A stretch of 64,000 nucleotides of DNA from Cristatella mucedo (GCA_009760855.2 WPIO01000167.1:472501-536500), one strand, 5' to 3'; counted from the first letter of the stretch, positions 1 to 13,331 are shown. A program made the numbers and translations. Notes: generated by a model not told the origin, from the letters alone.

Positions 1-156
1 GAAAATTCACGTCATGCTCGTACTCATAATCATGTTTCAGCTAAGATGCCGGTTAAGCTCTTTACACAAAAGCTGACCAATTTCAAAAGATAGTGCTCAC
101 TTTTCTTAGAACGGCCTTGGACCGTGCTTGTGCTCAGATTTCGAATCGTATTGTAG

Positions 157-248
157 ATGTTCCAGCTCACCGGTCCGACTGCCTGCTTCCAGCAGGAGGC
201 GCCCTCTGGTGGAGGAGGCATCGGCGTGGGCACAGTGCTGTGTATCAT
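157..248 (+). CDS. MRH receptor copy 1, luminal/membrane exon (partial gene)
   Basis: The acceptor is gaatcgtattgtag|ATG and the donor ATCAT|gtaaga. Phase 0 reads MFQLTGPTACFQQ...GIGVGTVLCI. It aligns without gaps to exon 5 of copy 2 (TFLLTGRHACFSD...IGTILCI) and has the same length and phases. The M is therefore internal, not a start. The upstream exons of this gene must lie left of the window. Confidence 0.8.
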
Positions 249-489
249 GTAAGAACCCGCCAATTTTAGGCACTGCGATATGCGTCAATTTAGTTGCAGT
301 CATACATTGTCTAATTTTGACCGCCTCTGAACCGAGGTCAAGTCTCTCTACTTTCTGCTACTGTGCGGTGGAAATATTTACCAAGAGACTCTGAGAGACA
401 GCTGGTCCGTTCATTTGAGGCATCTCTCCTCAATATCTGAAAATCCCAGAGCAAAAACGTTATCATAATGTGGGACAAACTCTGCAGCT

Positions 490-850
490 GGGCTCTTGCG
501 TCATGCATGCTGCCATTTCCACGTTACACCGTTGCTCAGCGACCTGTTCTGGCTTTCCCTAAAACGACGTATGATGTTTTTAGATATTTTTTTCTTCACG
601 TTTGTTCCCATTATTATCCCGCTCTGGCTTACCTATCCAAACTGCTGTCCTATTACATGCTGCGCGACGTACCACTTGCTCTTTTTACTCGAATCGGGTA
701 TCTCTCTATCTACCTAAGAAAAACTCAAATCACTCGGAATCACGTGCCGGAAGCACATGCAGCTTCCACCACCAGGAACTCACTGCTGACTGATGTCACG
801 TGACATCGATTAACATTACGACATTTTCGAAGAAGATAAAACTGTGCCTA
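490..850 (+). mobile_element. Old LINE C-terminal fragment
   Basis: Diverged from the LINE fragment at 44800: ttacaccgttgctcagcgac, then aggaactcactgctgactga at 774. Lies between the two copy-1 MRH exons. Confidence 0.4.
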
Positions 851-1242
851 CTCCTCACCGTATTCCTTTCGTCTGAGTGAATAGTTCTATTTTGCATTCA
901 TACTGACACTGTGTGCACGTTATCACTAACTGATTTACCTCCTTCCTGTACAGCATATTGGACGAGCCTAAAAAGAGATTTATTTTCTCTATGGTCCACT
1001 AAAAATTTCTCATTATTGTTATTATTTGTTTATTAACGATCGTTGATTCATCTCCAGCTACTTTGCAGTGAATTCTTGTACCATAGGAAATTCTAAATCG
1101 ATGCTAAAATTAACATGTGAATTGGGTGAGATTCGGACGAAGCTGATATTAACTAAAAACAGTCGCAGTTTATAGGGCACACAAGTTTACGGTCGGTGCA
1201 AAGGTTACCTACTAGTCTCAGAGCATGCGTACGGCAAGCTTG

Positions 1243-1395
1243 TTTGGCCCAGTAGTTAAGGTTCTCGCCCCAACCGAGTTCAAGGTGAATGTACTTGATG
1301 GTCAAGGTTGTAAGCTCGAGTCCAGTGGCATATATGTGTGAAACCTGAAAAAGATTAAATTCTCATATGGTGCTGTACAAATGAATTATATATTC
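1243..1395 (+). mobile_element. SINE-B (tRNA-derived, LINE-A-like 3' tail)
   Basis: Head ggcccagtagttaaggttct (A-box-like), body gttcaaggtgaatgtacttg, box-B-like ctcgagtcc, then aaaagattaaattctc and ggtgctgtac, echoing the LINE-A 3' end. Confidence 0.6.
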
Positions 1396-1488
1396 TTAAC
1401 ATTATTTATTCTCATAAATTGTGACAGGGTGTTGCATCGATGCTGTGATGGAGTCACAGGCTTGCTGTAGTGGGCAGCCGCTGCGGCA

Positions 1489-1590
1489 AGAATAATAATA
1501 CATTTGTATAGCACCTTCAGAGTACGTAGTCTTTATCTAGACACTGTACATGTGCTGTAAGGCAATCCTGAGGTGACAACGGTGATATTA
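1489..1590 (-). mobile_element. LINE-A 3' end fragment
   Basis: Begins aataataatacatttgtatag, then the tctagacactgtacatgtgctg block of the LINE-A 3' end. Just upstream of the copy-1 exon at 1632. Confidence 0.55.
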
Positions 1591-1631
1591 ACTATGTAAT
1601 TATGTCGACGCTTACGCATCATAATCTTTAG

Positions 1632-1758
1632 ACTGGTCACTACCGTCTTCTTATACCTGGTCTTTGGTGTTCTCTACATGAAGCTGCACGTCAAAGCACA
1701 AGGTGCTGAGGCAATACCTAACATTTCATTCTGGAAGAGCATTCCTGTTCATGTGAAG
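1632..1758 (+). CDS. MRH receptor copy 1, membrane-span/cytoplasmic exon (partial gene)
   Basis: The acceptor is catcataatctttag|A and the donor AAG|gtgagt. It reads LVTTVFLYLVFGVLYMKLHV then AQGAEAIPNISFWKSIPVHVK. It matches exon 6 of copy 2 codon for codon in length (42 codons plus one phase base), and CD-MPR (YLVGGFLY..., GMEQ.PHLAFW) in motif order. The following tail exon was not fixed. Phase-0 candidates are at 1916 (reads RRHFAPAIANH onward) and 2228 (reads DLYQLS, stop), but nothing separates them. Confidence 0.82.
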
Positions 1759-2959
1759 GTGAGTGTTGAACTTGAGCGGAAACCAAAAGGCCTACCTGAG
1801 TTGGCAGTTTAATCGCATCAGCGGTGTCCTCAGGGTAGCGGATTGACGCTGTTGAACTCTTCTAAGCTGGCCAGGATTTTGAACACTTTTTTTCTTGGCT
1901 AAAAGTAGGCCATCTTGACAGCGGAGACATTTTGCTCCTGCAATTGCAAACCATTTTGATACTGTGCGTCCATATAACGCACAGACGTCATTAGAATGGC
2001 GATTGATGAAAGAATCTTGTGCTTGCAATCCATCTGCTTAAAAGTGACGCTGATATTACCCCTCAGTAATGGTTAGTCTTATGCTCACAAAACTGAGCAT
2101 TAGCAAATGTATGGCGCCTCAGCCTCAAATTGTAGTTAAGGACTTCCGTTCAGAAGTTGCTAAAGAGCTTAAGGAGTGTTCGGTGTGTGAATTATGGGTC
2201 AGCTGCTGAGAATTTCGAATGTTTCAGGACCTTTATCAGTTGTCTTGAACGGCTTTGATTGTGTTTTTGCTGCCTGTGTGAGCATGATACCCAAAATTTG
2301 GATTTTGATCTGGATGGCTATGGGGCGCAAACTCTTTCTGTTATTGACTCCGTGAAATCTGAAGCAGTTCCAAATCTGGGCAGCATTTTAGGACTATGTG
2401 CGTATTTTTATCAGAGTTTGATTATTCCGAACGATCCTTTTCTACTTACAAGGAAAACGTGGGAGTACGTAAATGAAGCGCACCCAATTACTCCTGAGAT
2501 GCGCATAGCTATGCTTTTGACACGTTTGCTCTTTGCTATCTTTTGACGGTTGCGCTTCCATTTCGCATTCGTCGAAAGTTTCCAGCTCTTTAAGGATCCG
2601 GCCAGTACCTGCCGTGACATTGGGAGGTCTCAGGTCAGGGAAGTCTCAGCTGAAGAAGTATCCGCTTCCTCACGAGGCAGTCATTCCTTTTACCAAGTGC
2701 TCACTTAAATACGTCTTGTTCCTGTTTGTTTTTGAGTGCTCACCGGTGCATAATCAAGTACCCGTTACTAGCTAGCGGTACTAGCTAACAGCTGGTACCG
2801 AGTGACTTGTCTTGCGCCTTATTATTCTTATTTATCATTTTAATATTATTATTTATATTATTTTATTATATAAGATAGGCCTGCGGATGAGCGGGCCTCC
2901 TCGCGCCTGCTTCTCTCTGTGTACAGAGATACCATGCATTTCAAATACCTTTGGTTAAA

Positions 2960-3040
2960 GATTCTCTTGCAGCAAGTGAAAATAGATTTAGTTCTCTTAG
3001 ACGCTGTGCAAACGGCTTAGAATTATTACTAATTTTATTA
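2960..3040 (+). mobile_element. SINE-B/LINE-A tail scrap
   Basis: gatttagttctcttagacgc and tgtgcaaacggcttagaatt resemble the shared tail block. Confidence 0.35.
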
Positions 3041-4619
3041 CGGTATGGCAGCGTTTTTAATATCATAATTTAATTAGCTTGGAGTTTTAGCCACACTTTG
3101 CATTGAATCCCAATTTTAAGTGTAAGTGACCCTGGTGAAGCAGTGGTCTGTGAGTTGTGTTAAAATTGTCCCGCAATCGGTAATGTGAGAGTTCATTAAT
3201 ACTGATTAGCTTATAAATTTAGATAATTCTATATGAAGAACTTTATCAAAGTTGGCTCTAGGCTTCTGCATGTGTCAATTGAGATCAAGATAAATTAGAA
3301 TCATTGCCGTCGCCAACGGTCTGGACTCATAATTTTCAATAAATAATAAACAGAGTGCTCGCTTATTATTGCTTACTTAACGTGGCTTTTGACATAGCTT
3401 TTTTCTCTTCTAGGTCGGCGTTTTATATGTCAGATCTGGATTCCGGCCACAATCGTTAAGTTACGAAAATATCTAAAGCAAGCTTCTGTACACGTAAAGA
3501 AAGTTAGCAGGCTTCAACGCTGCTAAGAAAGTATTCGTTTTATGACTCTCAGACAGATGTCGCACGCAATTTTTCATCTGAAATATGCTTTAAATACATT
3601 ACGAACATGTTTTAGACGCTGTACATTAATCTTAAATTTTGAATAAATTATGTTTATTCTTTTGAGTTTGTTTTAGCCTTCTAAAATAAAGGTGGTATCT
3701 TAATTATTGAATGTCCACGAGATAAAAATCCAACGATTCCTGACTGTATTAACTGTAGAGTTCACTAGTATGTAGGCATAGATTGAGAGCAGGTATGTAA
3801 TTTCGGCGCCTAAGGCAGCATTGGAAAACCCATGCTAATAACTAATAAAGGGTCTGGCATTGCTACTTCATTCCATAGATTCTGCACAACTGTGAGTGCA
3901 CAAATGACAGGCTCAGGAAGTCTTACCTAGATAGAGGATATCTGACAGATCTGCTGCAGCAGTTGGTACTGTTGATAATGAAATCCTTCCTAAAGACTCA
4001 TTGTCTCATTGTCTGGTTAACAATCAGAGTGCTATGCAATCATTTGTGTCCTATGTACGCGGAAGATACCTTCAGTTCTCATACTACCATTGCCTCAAAA
4101 TTGTAATGACTGAGGTTAGATATCCGATGACTTACAACATAAACATGTATAGAAATACATGTGTAGAAAAGAGCTAAAATCGCATCAGCTTTCACAGAAT
4201 TTTCTCTATCCGCGTATTTTTATCCTTTCGTACTTACGCGAGCTGAAACTGTGGATGTTATCATGAACAATTTAGTTCCCGTTACTATGAAGCACTTGTA
4301 CAGTGCCTATGAAAAAGATTGAGTAATTTTAGATCGCTATAAAAAGGTTGTTTTAGATTGTTTATGCTTAGCAGCTCATGTGAAAGTTCTTTAATTCTAT
4401 TTCTGTAACTTGAACATCAACAATTCTTATTCGAATAGCTTCTCAACTTAACACATTTTGGCTGATTAGCGGAACTTAGTTGTGACGCTAACGAAGGCTT
4501 TTGAAGTCATTCAAAGCTACTCGTATCCTCCCAAAGCCTGAAACTCGCTGCTGACTGACATTCCAACTTCAGCTAAAATAGATCACAAGGTAGTTATCGT
4601 GTAGCGACGTAAGAAAACT

Positions 4620-5000
4620 AATGATTTTTGTCTATACTAGTAATAGTAATAAGTGTGTAGTATTCTCAGAAAACTAAACGTCTTCTATGTTTTATACATG
4701 TGCTGCAAAGCAAGCGTGTCAATACAGTTACCTACGTTACAGTAGGGCATGTTAGATCTGCTTTTTATTTAAAGGTTCAAATAGTGAGGGATTATAGTCG
4801 CTATCTCAACACGCCCAATCACTGAAAGGAAATCTAACTTGGGTAGATTAAATCCTGTGAGCAAGAATTATGTTTTGAGCTTGTTTCTAAATTTTGTGAT
4901 GTTTAGTGATTTGATGTCATCGAGGATTGAGTTGAAAGCTTTGGGGACGTAGATACTAAATGTGTGGTATCCGACCGATTTAGGTTCGGTTAAGTCAATT
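4620..5000 (-). mobile_element. Old LINE-A-like 3' fragment
   Basis: Tail block at 4640-4720 (gttttatacatgtgctgcaaag), then minus-strand YVPKAFNSILDDI at about 4930, the usual WNSLP region of CR1/L2 tails. Strongly diverged. Confidence 0.4.
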
Positions 5001-6144
5001 AAGCAACGGTGCAATAAAAAGCCTGGTTATAAAAAACTACAGATAGTTTGGCTTGAGTAAACGAAAGTATACTAACATTAGGTGGCGAAAACTTGTATTA
5101 AGCTAAAGATAGCCTATACGATTGTAGTGCATTGTGATAGTGATTGTTAGCGTTGGTGATGCTCTGGTGAGATAGTAAATGCTAACGAAGGACTTGATCA
5201 TCAATGAAATCAAATGCTCACGAGATAAGCAGAAAAATTAGTGAAGAGACTTTCTTAGACACTAGCTTGACACTCCTGGGGCTATCTCGATTTACACACT
5301 CATTACTACTCAAACTGTGGAGCAAATAGCTCCAAATTTCGGCTGGAAAGTTAGATGTAATAGTTTAATCTTTTATTAAAAGATTTTAGCTTCGTTGTCA
5401 TTAATCGTTTTAGCGTCTTTTAATAGAATGGCAATTTGGAGATTTGGAAAGTTAACTGATTTGCCCTGATCTGGCTGTGACTTATCAAAAAATGGTCTAA
5501 TATAAGTGTGCTTGAAGGATTACCTAAAGACTTGAATCCAAAGGCATATTTATTTAACTAATTATCGCATTTAGTAGCATATACAAGCATATGAGAAGTA
5601 AGAAAGAGAAGGCATGGAGTCTGAAGGGGTTTATTCTTCTTAAGAGACGATCCTCTAGATGAGGTCATTTAGGGCAAATTTGAGGTAAAAGGTTCAAGCA
5701 CGAACCTTAAAAGAATTTTTGGTACTATTGTAATAATTTTATAGTGAAGATTAACTCTCTGATCTCGCCTTTTTAACTATTAGATAAACAAAATCGGCTA
5801 TATCGCTTGCAGAATTTGTAGTTAATCCTGTGACCGGGGAGCAATTAAGGAAATTGTCGATGAGCAACATTAGTACGATCGGCTTGTGCAGACGTTTGGA
5901 CTTGTGCAGTGTGTGCTTCTAAAAGTTACACTTGGCGCTGTCCGGAATAGATTGCTAAGACGAAAATTGTTTGCTTATATTTTGCAAAATTTTCAACTGA
6001 ATGTTTTGTCTTTTATAATTTTCCTAAGACAGTCTTGAAACAGTAGCACAGCGAATCGGAGTTTATCGGCTTAGTTGGTCAAAAATCAAAAAGATTTTAA
6101 ATCGCGTTAGCCAATCATTGACAAATAAATAAAGTAAATACTAG

Positions 6145-6292
6145 CTGATTTAACAGCATTTTTGCATAGTGACAGGAGAGCCTTTGCGGCTATCATCACC
6201 GCTTGCATCGGCGATAAAGCATCACCCACTGCAGGATTCGAACCCACGACCTCGGGATCTCGAGGTCACGATAAGAAAGCAAGCGGATAGTT
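6145..6292 (-). mobile_element. SINE-A (tRNA-derived)
   Basis: Complement of the SINE-A plan: ctttgcggctatcatcaccg, caggattcgaacccacgacc (box B), then a broken head. Confidence 0.75.
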
Positions 6293-6493
6293 TCCTACAG
6301 CAAGCAAGTTGTACCTTAAAGACTGTGCATTGATTGGCAGTTTTCGGGTGCTGGCCTGGGGTTGACGGGCACCTGGGGCGTTTGTCGAGACATTCTTGGT
6401 CTTCATGGGACAGCAGGGACTTGGTGCCGGATGCGGTGTCAGGTAGCCAACCAAAGATAGACGTAATCAAGGCGGTAAAAATGCAAGGTGAGC

Positions 6494-6625
6494 TGATTAC
6501 AAATCCTTATTCTTTAGCGACAGAACAGCCTTAACGGCTATCAACACCGGTTGTAGTGGGCGATACAGAATTGCCTGCTTCAGTGCTCGAGTTCACGACC
6601 TCGATAAATAGTTGCAAGCACCTTC
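6494..6625 (-). mobile_element. SINE-A, diverged
   Basis: tctttagcgacagaacagcc, ttaacggctatcaacaccgg, gagttcacgacctcg. Confidence 0.6.
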
Positions 6626-8689
6626 CCCTGAGCTTACATCCAAAGAGCATTACGACCTGGTCACCTTACTTGGTTCATGCACTGCCCATGCACGTTATCT
6701 TTGCAAACGATGCCACGGCAGAGATTACAAGGCGCTGCTACACCATCAACGACAAGAACTTCTCATCCTGGTGGTGCACACAAGCAGCTACATCCAGTCC
6801 CTTAGCAACGGGTGGAGTCTGTCCAAGCGTACGCAGCAAGCACTCTCGCTCACCGGCTACCAGCCACGTATTAATACGTCGGACGCGGGTCTACCTCATA
6901 TAGATTATAATTGCAAAGATTCACCCAGTTCGAATCAGCTCTTATTTCTACTCGGGTCAGTTCAGTGACGATGTAACTTAACCATCGTACTGACGGCCTT
7001 CGTACTGTCAACTCCGAGACTTGCATCGTCGTCTGCGGCCAAAAGGACACGCCATAATCAGAACCTAATCAGTCAGCCTCGGGGTAGCTTGATCAAGAGA
7101 GCTCCTTAGGACATGCTTGGATGGGGTCAATCGCTATCAAGTGCTAGAAGCGACGGCATGCTGCAGTAGATAAGCGATCAGCTAACGAAGATTAAGCAAG
7201 CGGCAAGCCTCGTCCGTAGGACGCAGTATGGGGCAGCAAGGGGCAGTAAAAATTCGCCGCTACATAGTGCTTTCGCAGCTCAAAAGTTGCCAGTTCAAAA
7301 GTTTCGCACGCTTTTTCTGCGTCTGCTAATTCCACTGCCGGAGTTCCGTCAGCTTTAGCAATTCTACTAAAGATCGCAACCCTAATGCTGAACGCGGTTC
7401 AAAGTGTCGTCGACTTCAGCTGCTTTGGGGCAGAGAGCCAAAACAAACACCAGCAAAATATATTAATTCAGGTAAGACGCTGCTGAACAATCACTTAAAA
7501 TAAATGTAAATATTTAGTACAACCACGTTGTTCCTCAACTTTAACCCTGAGCAACGTAAGGCTGCAATAACTAGCTAGCCAGCTTATTTGAAGATGCAGT
7601 AGGGCAATGCACAGTGATAATGATTTATTAAACATGGTCCCTGAAATTTAAATTGATATCATGCATAAAATACACGAGTGACCTTGTTAGCAGCGCGATC
7701 TTTAATTATCTGACCTAATTTATCTGCGACTTCCAATCTGCCCAGCATATAAGGAATGGACCTAAACGATGCAACCCCGTCTCGAGGTGGTCGTTGCGTC
7801 ACGGTGGAGCGTCAGCAGCCACAAGCTTGAAATGAGCCAAACTCAAGTCGCCATAATGCCGTACACTGCGTAAAGAGCTGACACTCTATACAGGTCACAA
7901 GATAAAGACACAGTAATTAATTGAAATCCTGCTATCAGGGTTATCGTAAACTTATGACTTAACGAAAGCGAGGAGAATTGTCGCTATATGTAGCTGGTAA
8001 GGTAGGCAACTATAGGCAGAATCGCTACAAACTCTGTCGCAGCTAACGGTCAATTTGTATTTTACATAGTGCAAGGACTCACCCGGTTTCAAATCGCCGC
8101 TCACAGAGATTGACTTCGGTCTGGCGCTCGCGCCTTATATGTCAGTCAGTACGAAAGTCTTACATAAGTCGGGTTAGTTAGATAGATATTCCACTGCACG
8201 CAAGCTTGCTTATCGCGACGATTTCATAAGCCGCGTCAAGTTCAAAGTCAGCGGCCAAGAGCAAAGTTTGTTATCGCGTGGCATTTCAAATTCCTCTTCT
8301 TTAAAACTCATGTCCATTGCGAACCATTAGTTTCTTATAGTCTCTAGTTCTTTAAAGGCCTTTGGCGACGTCATTTGAACTTCTAACTGTCAGATGTCCC
8401 ATGAATCGCCGACGCAGGCTGTGAGCTACCGTCACGCCAAAATAAAGGCCAGTCTCCTCACGCCTACAGCATCACCACATCGCTATCGTCGCCGCGTAGC
8501 GTAGCCGTCGAGCGTAGTCATAAGCTATTCAAGGCTTGTCTATCTTGTTTTTCGGCTACCACTATCAGCCGTCGGTGACCCCGCCGGCTCGAAGGTAGCC
8601 AAACTAGCCTCAAGCTTAGGGCTCCAGAGAGCCGTCCGTGCAGCATTGGCAGCAAAGTAATCGGCCTGCAGTAGTTTCTCTGTAGTAAG
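6626..8689. other. Intergenic, nothing recognised
   Basis: Mixed composition. Scattered box-B-like strings (ttcacccagttcgaatca at 6923, ctcacccggtttcaaatcg at 8076) hint at another decayed SINE family. No gene found. Confidence 0.35.
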
Positions 8690-8835
8690 TCGGAATAGCA
8701 AGGTCAAGGCCCTTCAGTAACCTTGGCTCGTGCTTCCTTTCTAGACAGCGCAAGCAAAATGCCTCAAAAGAGATTTTTTAAGTTCTCTTCAGGCGATATG
8801 TCAATGTACTATTATTATTATTATTATTATTATTG
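8690..8835 (+). mobile_element. SINE-B, diverged, with ATT-repeat tail
   Basis: gcaaggtcaaggcccttc head, tgcctcaaaagagatttttt tail block, then nine ATT units ending 8834. Confidence 0.45.
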
Positions 8836-9009
8836 GAGGTATTCTAACTTGGTGAGGTGCCAATGCAGACGCACTGAGAGCTTGTCCTATGCTAAAGGAA
8901 TCACGAGATGACCTTCCAGCCCAAGATCGCAGGAAGCACGCTGCGTAGGAGTGCCTATACACTGCAGGGCCGGACAAACGCTCACCGTCTGCTTTTACAG
9001 CTAGCCATT

Positions 9010-10300
9010 ACGTCCGATCCCTATTTCAGATATGGAACTGTCTCGGACGTTTAACCGGCTTCTTGGTTCTGCCTTGGCTAGATTATTGTGATTCCCTTTT
9101 GGCTGGGATACCAAAAAAAGCCACTGAGTCATTACAGCTGGCGATGAATGTGGCTGGAAGGCTGGTTTACAAACCTCTGAGGTTTGACTCACATGTCTTC
9201 TTTGCTGAAAGAACTTGGATGACTGCCGTTTTATCAAAGAATACAGAGCCGAGTTCTTACGCTGACCCACAAGGACCACCTCGGCTTGGCTCCTACATAC
9301 CTAGCTGAAAAGCTGTACCAGTTTCAGCCTCTTCGTGCCCTCAGCCCAGGGTCGCAGAAAGCATTCGGCGTAAAAGAGCCTCAGTATTACAGGGCGGTCG
9401 AGCGCACCCTTAATTGCCCGGCAGGTGCGGCAGGCCGCCAGGTTGCCCAACAACATCGCCGGTATCAGCTGCAGTGCCTGCCGCACTGCTCCGGGTCGGC
9501 TGGATGGGTAGAGCCGCTGCAGCAAGGCTGCCGCTCACGTTACAGTCGGCCGTTCGTGAACGGCGCTGCAAGGCCTCGTGGAACCGCTGTGCAACATGAT
9601 TATCCTCTTGGCGACACTGCCGCCTTGAAGCATTTAACTAGCTCTTTAGTTTTGTCTCGGCTTGATTATTGTAATTTCCTTTTGGCTGGGCTACCAAAGA
9701 AAGCTATTATGCCATTACAGCGGACTATGAATATGGCTGCAAGGCTGGTCTTCAAGTCCCAGCGGTTTGAGCACGTGTCACCTTTGCTGGAAGAGCTAGT
9801 ATGGTTGCCGGTTGAGCAAAGGATACGGAGCAAAGTTCTTACGCTGACCCACAAGGCCCGCCACGGCTTGACTCCTTCATACCTAGCTGAACTGCTACAT
9901 CAGTTTCAGCCTGTTCGCGCCCTCAGGTCCTGTGTGGACAATAAATTAGCTGTCCCATTCCTCCGCTTAAAGACCGTTGGCGACAGAAGCTTTAGCTCTG
10001 CAGGTCCTAGACTGTGGAACTCGCTTCCACAATTCTTACGCAACGACATCTACTCTCCAACTGCCGACTATGGCACATCTTTTTCAGCGGTCCTGAACTG
10101 CTACTTCTATGCTACTTACTACCTCAAATGCTCTCCTAATTCTGCTATGCTTCCCACTTTCTCTTTGTTGCGTGAGACGAAGTCTGTTGGCTACCGAATG
10201 CGTACCGAAAGCCGCTTAGGCTGTGAGTGCGCTATACAAAACTCTCCTGCGTAACGCCCACATGGTCTTTATGACTTTGTGGAGTTACTGACGGAAATAC
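9010..10300 (+). mobile_element. LINE-B 3' portions, two copies in tandem
   Basis: Copy one (9010-9370) has LDYCDSLLAGIPKKATESLQ in broken frame. Copy two (about 9590-10300) has SRLDYCNFLLAGLPKKAI, RLVFKSQRFEHVSPLLEELV, THKARHGLTPSYLAELLHQF, GPRLWNSLPQFLRNDIYSP and the LINE-B 3' end (tttgtggagttactgacgg). The long open frame here (9286-10254) is this transposon plus a GC-rich spacer at 9400-9590, not a host gene. Confidence 0.85.
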
Positions 10301-10539
10301 ATTTCGATGCAGAGCTCGGCTTGACCTTGAGCGTGCCACTAGCGCGACAGGTCGTCCGCAAGTTCCCCAAGTCGGTGAAAGATCCTTCGGGCCGTGCAGC
10401 ACGTGAACCGAAGAGTCCAGGTCTCGGCCGACGGCTGTTCTGCCCACGGGTCTACCGACTTTGGCTAGCCTAATTCGTCATTCCGTATGAGGCATTCACA
10501 CCAACCCTTCAGGGGCCACCATCAGCGGGCCAGCGTTCG

Positions 10540-10605
10540 CCGAATGGAAATGTTTGACAAAGCGCCTAGAAAGAGATTAAGTTCTCTGAGGGCGCTTTAT
10601 CAAGT

Positions 10606-10640
<35 letters not shown>
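10540..10640 (+). mobile_element. LINE-A 3' tail or SINE-B tail
   Basis: aaagcgcctagaaagagatt, agttctctgagggcgcttta, then eleven ATT units. Too short to say which family contributed it. Confidence 0.6.
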
Positions 10641-13189
10641 TCATCCAGCGGGCAAGTAAATTGCTCGAGGAACTCGGAGCACTCATAAATAGCAGTGTGG
10701 TAATTGCTATGTTGGGCATTGCCGAGGTAGCTGACTATTTCGAAACTGATACGGTAATAACGTACCGGCGAATAACTACGAAACCAAAATATTTACTTTG
10801 ATAATTAAAGACCGTTCTATGCAAGCCAAGCGTACAAAGGTTTGGCCGCAAAGACTCATCGGCCGGCGAAACGTCGCGCCTAATAAGGCTTTTCGTTTTT
10901 CTCAGTTCCGCTGAGTGATAATCTCGACGGATTCTATAGACTTAATTAAATAATGCTTTGATAAAAACTCTGCTCATCTCTATTTCATAGTTGATTGCAC
11001 AACTATTTGTTCGATTTCAGCAAGAGAGCTTATTGTAGCTTTTAAACGCGAGTTAGTAAATTATCTTACTTGGTATTTTCGAAACGACTAGCATCAAAGA
11101 TTAACCGTCGAAATATATCCACAAATATCGAACCCGGGCACGCATTAAGTAAAAACAGCCTCTTTTGTATAGCGACAGAAGAGCCTTTACGGCTATCAAC
11201 ACCGCTTTCAGCAGCGATAAAGAATTGCCCACAGCAGAAATCGAACCCACGACCTCGGGAACGAGGTCGTGAAAGCAACAACAGCCTTACCTAGTGCGCC
11301 ATCACGGCTCACCAGTTAGTACATCAATTGGTTACTTGTAATATGCACAATGTCAGCTTGCTTGAGCAAGAAAGTGACAACCTATACCGACTTAGCAAAA
11401 CTGTGAAGAACAGGTGCTTTTTCTTTGTAAGTGTCGTCAAGTTACACGATATCTTAAAGGCAGGGTGGGGAGTATTTTTGTATGCTTTGGAAGCATTGGC
11501 GTTGGCATTAGCAAGGTGTGGCCCATAATCGATTTGAGGTTCGTTAGAAGCCCAGCTGTAGGAATTGAGTAAGAAGAGCTGGCGGCGGGCCGCCTAATCA
11601 GATTTTTCGGAATTAGTTAGAAAAGACGAAAATTAGTTCTGATAAGTAGGCTAGAGAAAGATACTCGAAGGACTTTAAAATAAGCGTGAAAAACCTGGAC
11701 GTAAATATTCGCTGCAATGATCATGGACGACACGGCGCGGTTTTGATCGTTGGGGTTTTAATCGGTTTTTATATAAAACCCGACCACCTGCATCCTGCCC
11801 AACTCCAGTTGTATTCGGTTGTATTAAAGTTGTATAGGGATTTCTCGCGTAGCCCATTTTAACGGCGTCGCGCGTTCCGACCTGGTCCAGCCGCCATGAC
11901 GGCTGGACGTGAGTCTCGCTCTTCGTTCGGCTGTCGGGGCTGATGGTAAATGACAATTCGCCCAGGCTGTCGTCGCAAGTAGCCACCATTCTCAGTCTTC
12001 CTTAGCACGTCCAACCTTTAGACTCAAACCTCATCGCATTATACGACTACCCGGTGCAGAAGGCGACATCGCCGAGTACAGCAGCGACAGCGTTGATGCG
12101 GCGGTGAACGCCGACCAGGAGCAGGATTGAAGTGAGGCGACAACCGAAATTAAACCAGGTTTAAATCGAAAAAATCGGGTTTTTTCCGTTGAAACGAATA
12201 ACCCGATCCCTTGGGCAAAGAAATCTTTTGCTTTAAAAATCCTTGGAAATGATGGGGAGCAAAGTCAAGACGGTGAGAAGTTTGAATGCTTCAATTTCGT
12301 TGTTCTCTATCGAATTGCTTAGCCACCAAGTTTGCTGTAAATGCAATTTCCTATTACAGAAGCCAGACTGTGACTGGCGAATAATGTATTGGCTGGCAAA
12401 GACGCATGAACCAGCTTCTAGAGGTTCTCCTCAGCTACACATAGTTGCAACAATACGTAGCTTAAGTTGGTAGACTTGATTTCGCAGCAGATGTTGTCTC
12501 TAGAGAAGGGTCGCTGCTATAGCAGGACGCCTGGATTGTTCGCAGATACAACAGAAGATAAGCTACAAGTGAATGTTTTGATGGGGTTTTCCAACTGCTC
12601 GGTAACACTGGGTTCTCGAATAAACAGGCGATCTTGAGGTCATTTAGTTTCAGGTGACTTGACGATATTGCATCAATGCAATGTCGATGGCGATCCGAAA
12701 ATCGCTGTAAAGAAGACTCGCTTCTGCGAACCATTTTCAGAGGACTGACGAGATGCTCCTAGGCCTCGTTGCTAGGCGTCCAACTCCGCTGCAAACCCAT
12801 ACCGAGGGCGACAGGTTACTTTTCGCTGCACAAGGAGGGCAACCGCATCGAAGTCCGAGCCCTTGGCTCGTTTGATTCCTGCAGCACGACGCGCCCCTGC
12901 GAAAATTGGGAGCACAAGACGACCCGTGGCCCTCCTCGAGAGCATGTTGGTCTGCCTGACGCGGTCGGTCTGCCTGACGAGGCTTCGCTGAGCGCCGTCG
13001 CTACAAGATCAGGGACTAATATCCTACAGATAACCACAGAGGTGGACATCTTCCGGGATGAGACACGTGGGGGGGCTCCATCAACGGTCATAGGAGTCTC
13101 GCGATATTTGCAGCTGGTGCCGAATTTCCCCGAGTTTCCCTGGCATTGCCAGATGCCCCTTAAGCCTAGAGGTAGTTTTAGAAAACGCT
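10641..13189. other. Intergenic, nothing coding recognised
   Basis: Apart from the SINE-A at 11150, only short frames without motifs. The longer frames at 12769-13209 overlap on both strands and have no family features. Confidence 0.35.
11150..11312 (-). mobile_element. SINE-A, near full length
   Basis: ttttgtatagcgacagaaga, cagaaatcgaacccacgacc, ccttacctagtgcgccatca; the tRNA-like head and specific tail are both present. Confidence 0.85.
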
Positions 13190-13250
13190 CTTGCATAACA
13201 CCATCGTAGTCGTTACGGCTTCGTGGAGTTACTGACGGAGCTGGGTTTGT
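13190..13250 (+). mobile_element. LINE-B 3' end scrap
   Basis: tgcataacaccatcgtagtc then cttcgtggagttactgacgg, the LINE-B terminal block. Confidence 0.45.
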
Positions 13251-13331
13251 AGCGCAGCACCGGCTCGGCTCAACTTTAGTGCGCTCAAGAACTGCTCCGC
13301 GGGAAACGCGTCTGTCCTAGAGCATTGAGCT

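Larger units (their letters stand above)
1759..6140. other. AT-rich intergenic/3' region of MRH copy 1
   Basis: Few long frames. A weak 95-codon frame at 2259-2546 has a gypsy-RT-like string (SILGLCAYFYQSLI) but no further domains. AATAAA signals occur near 3340, 3640 and 6125. The tail exon of copy 1 should be in the first part. Confidence 0.4.

Noticed and set aside
2259..2546. 95-codon frame as a gypsy reverse transcriptase fragment
   Set aside because: Only a short string (SILGLCAYFYQSLI) is suggestive; no catalytic motif, RNase H or integrase sequence nearby.
9286..10254. 322-codon open frame as a host gene
   Set aside because: The C-terminal two thirds is a LINE-B tail (LDYCNFLLAGLPKKAI, GPRLWNSLPQFLRND). 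The first third is GC-rich sequence that happens to stay open.
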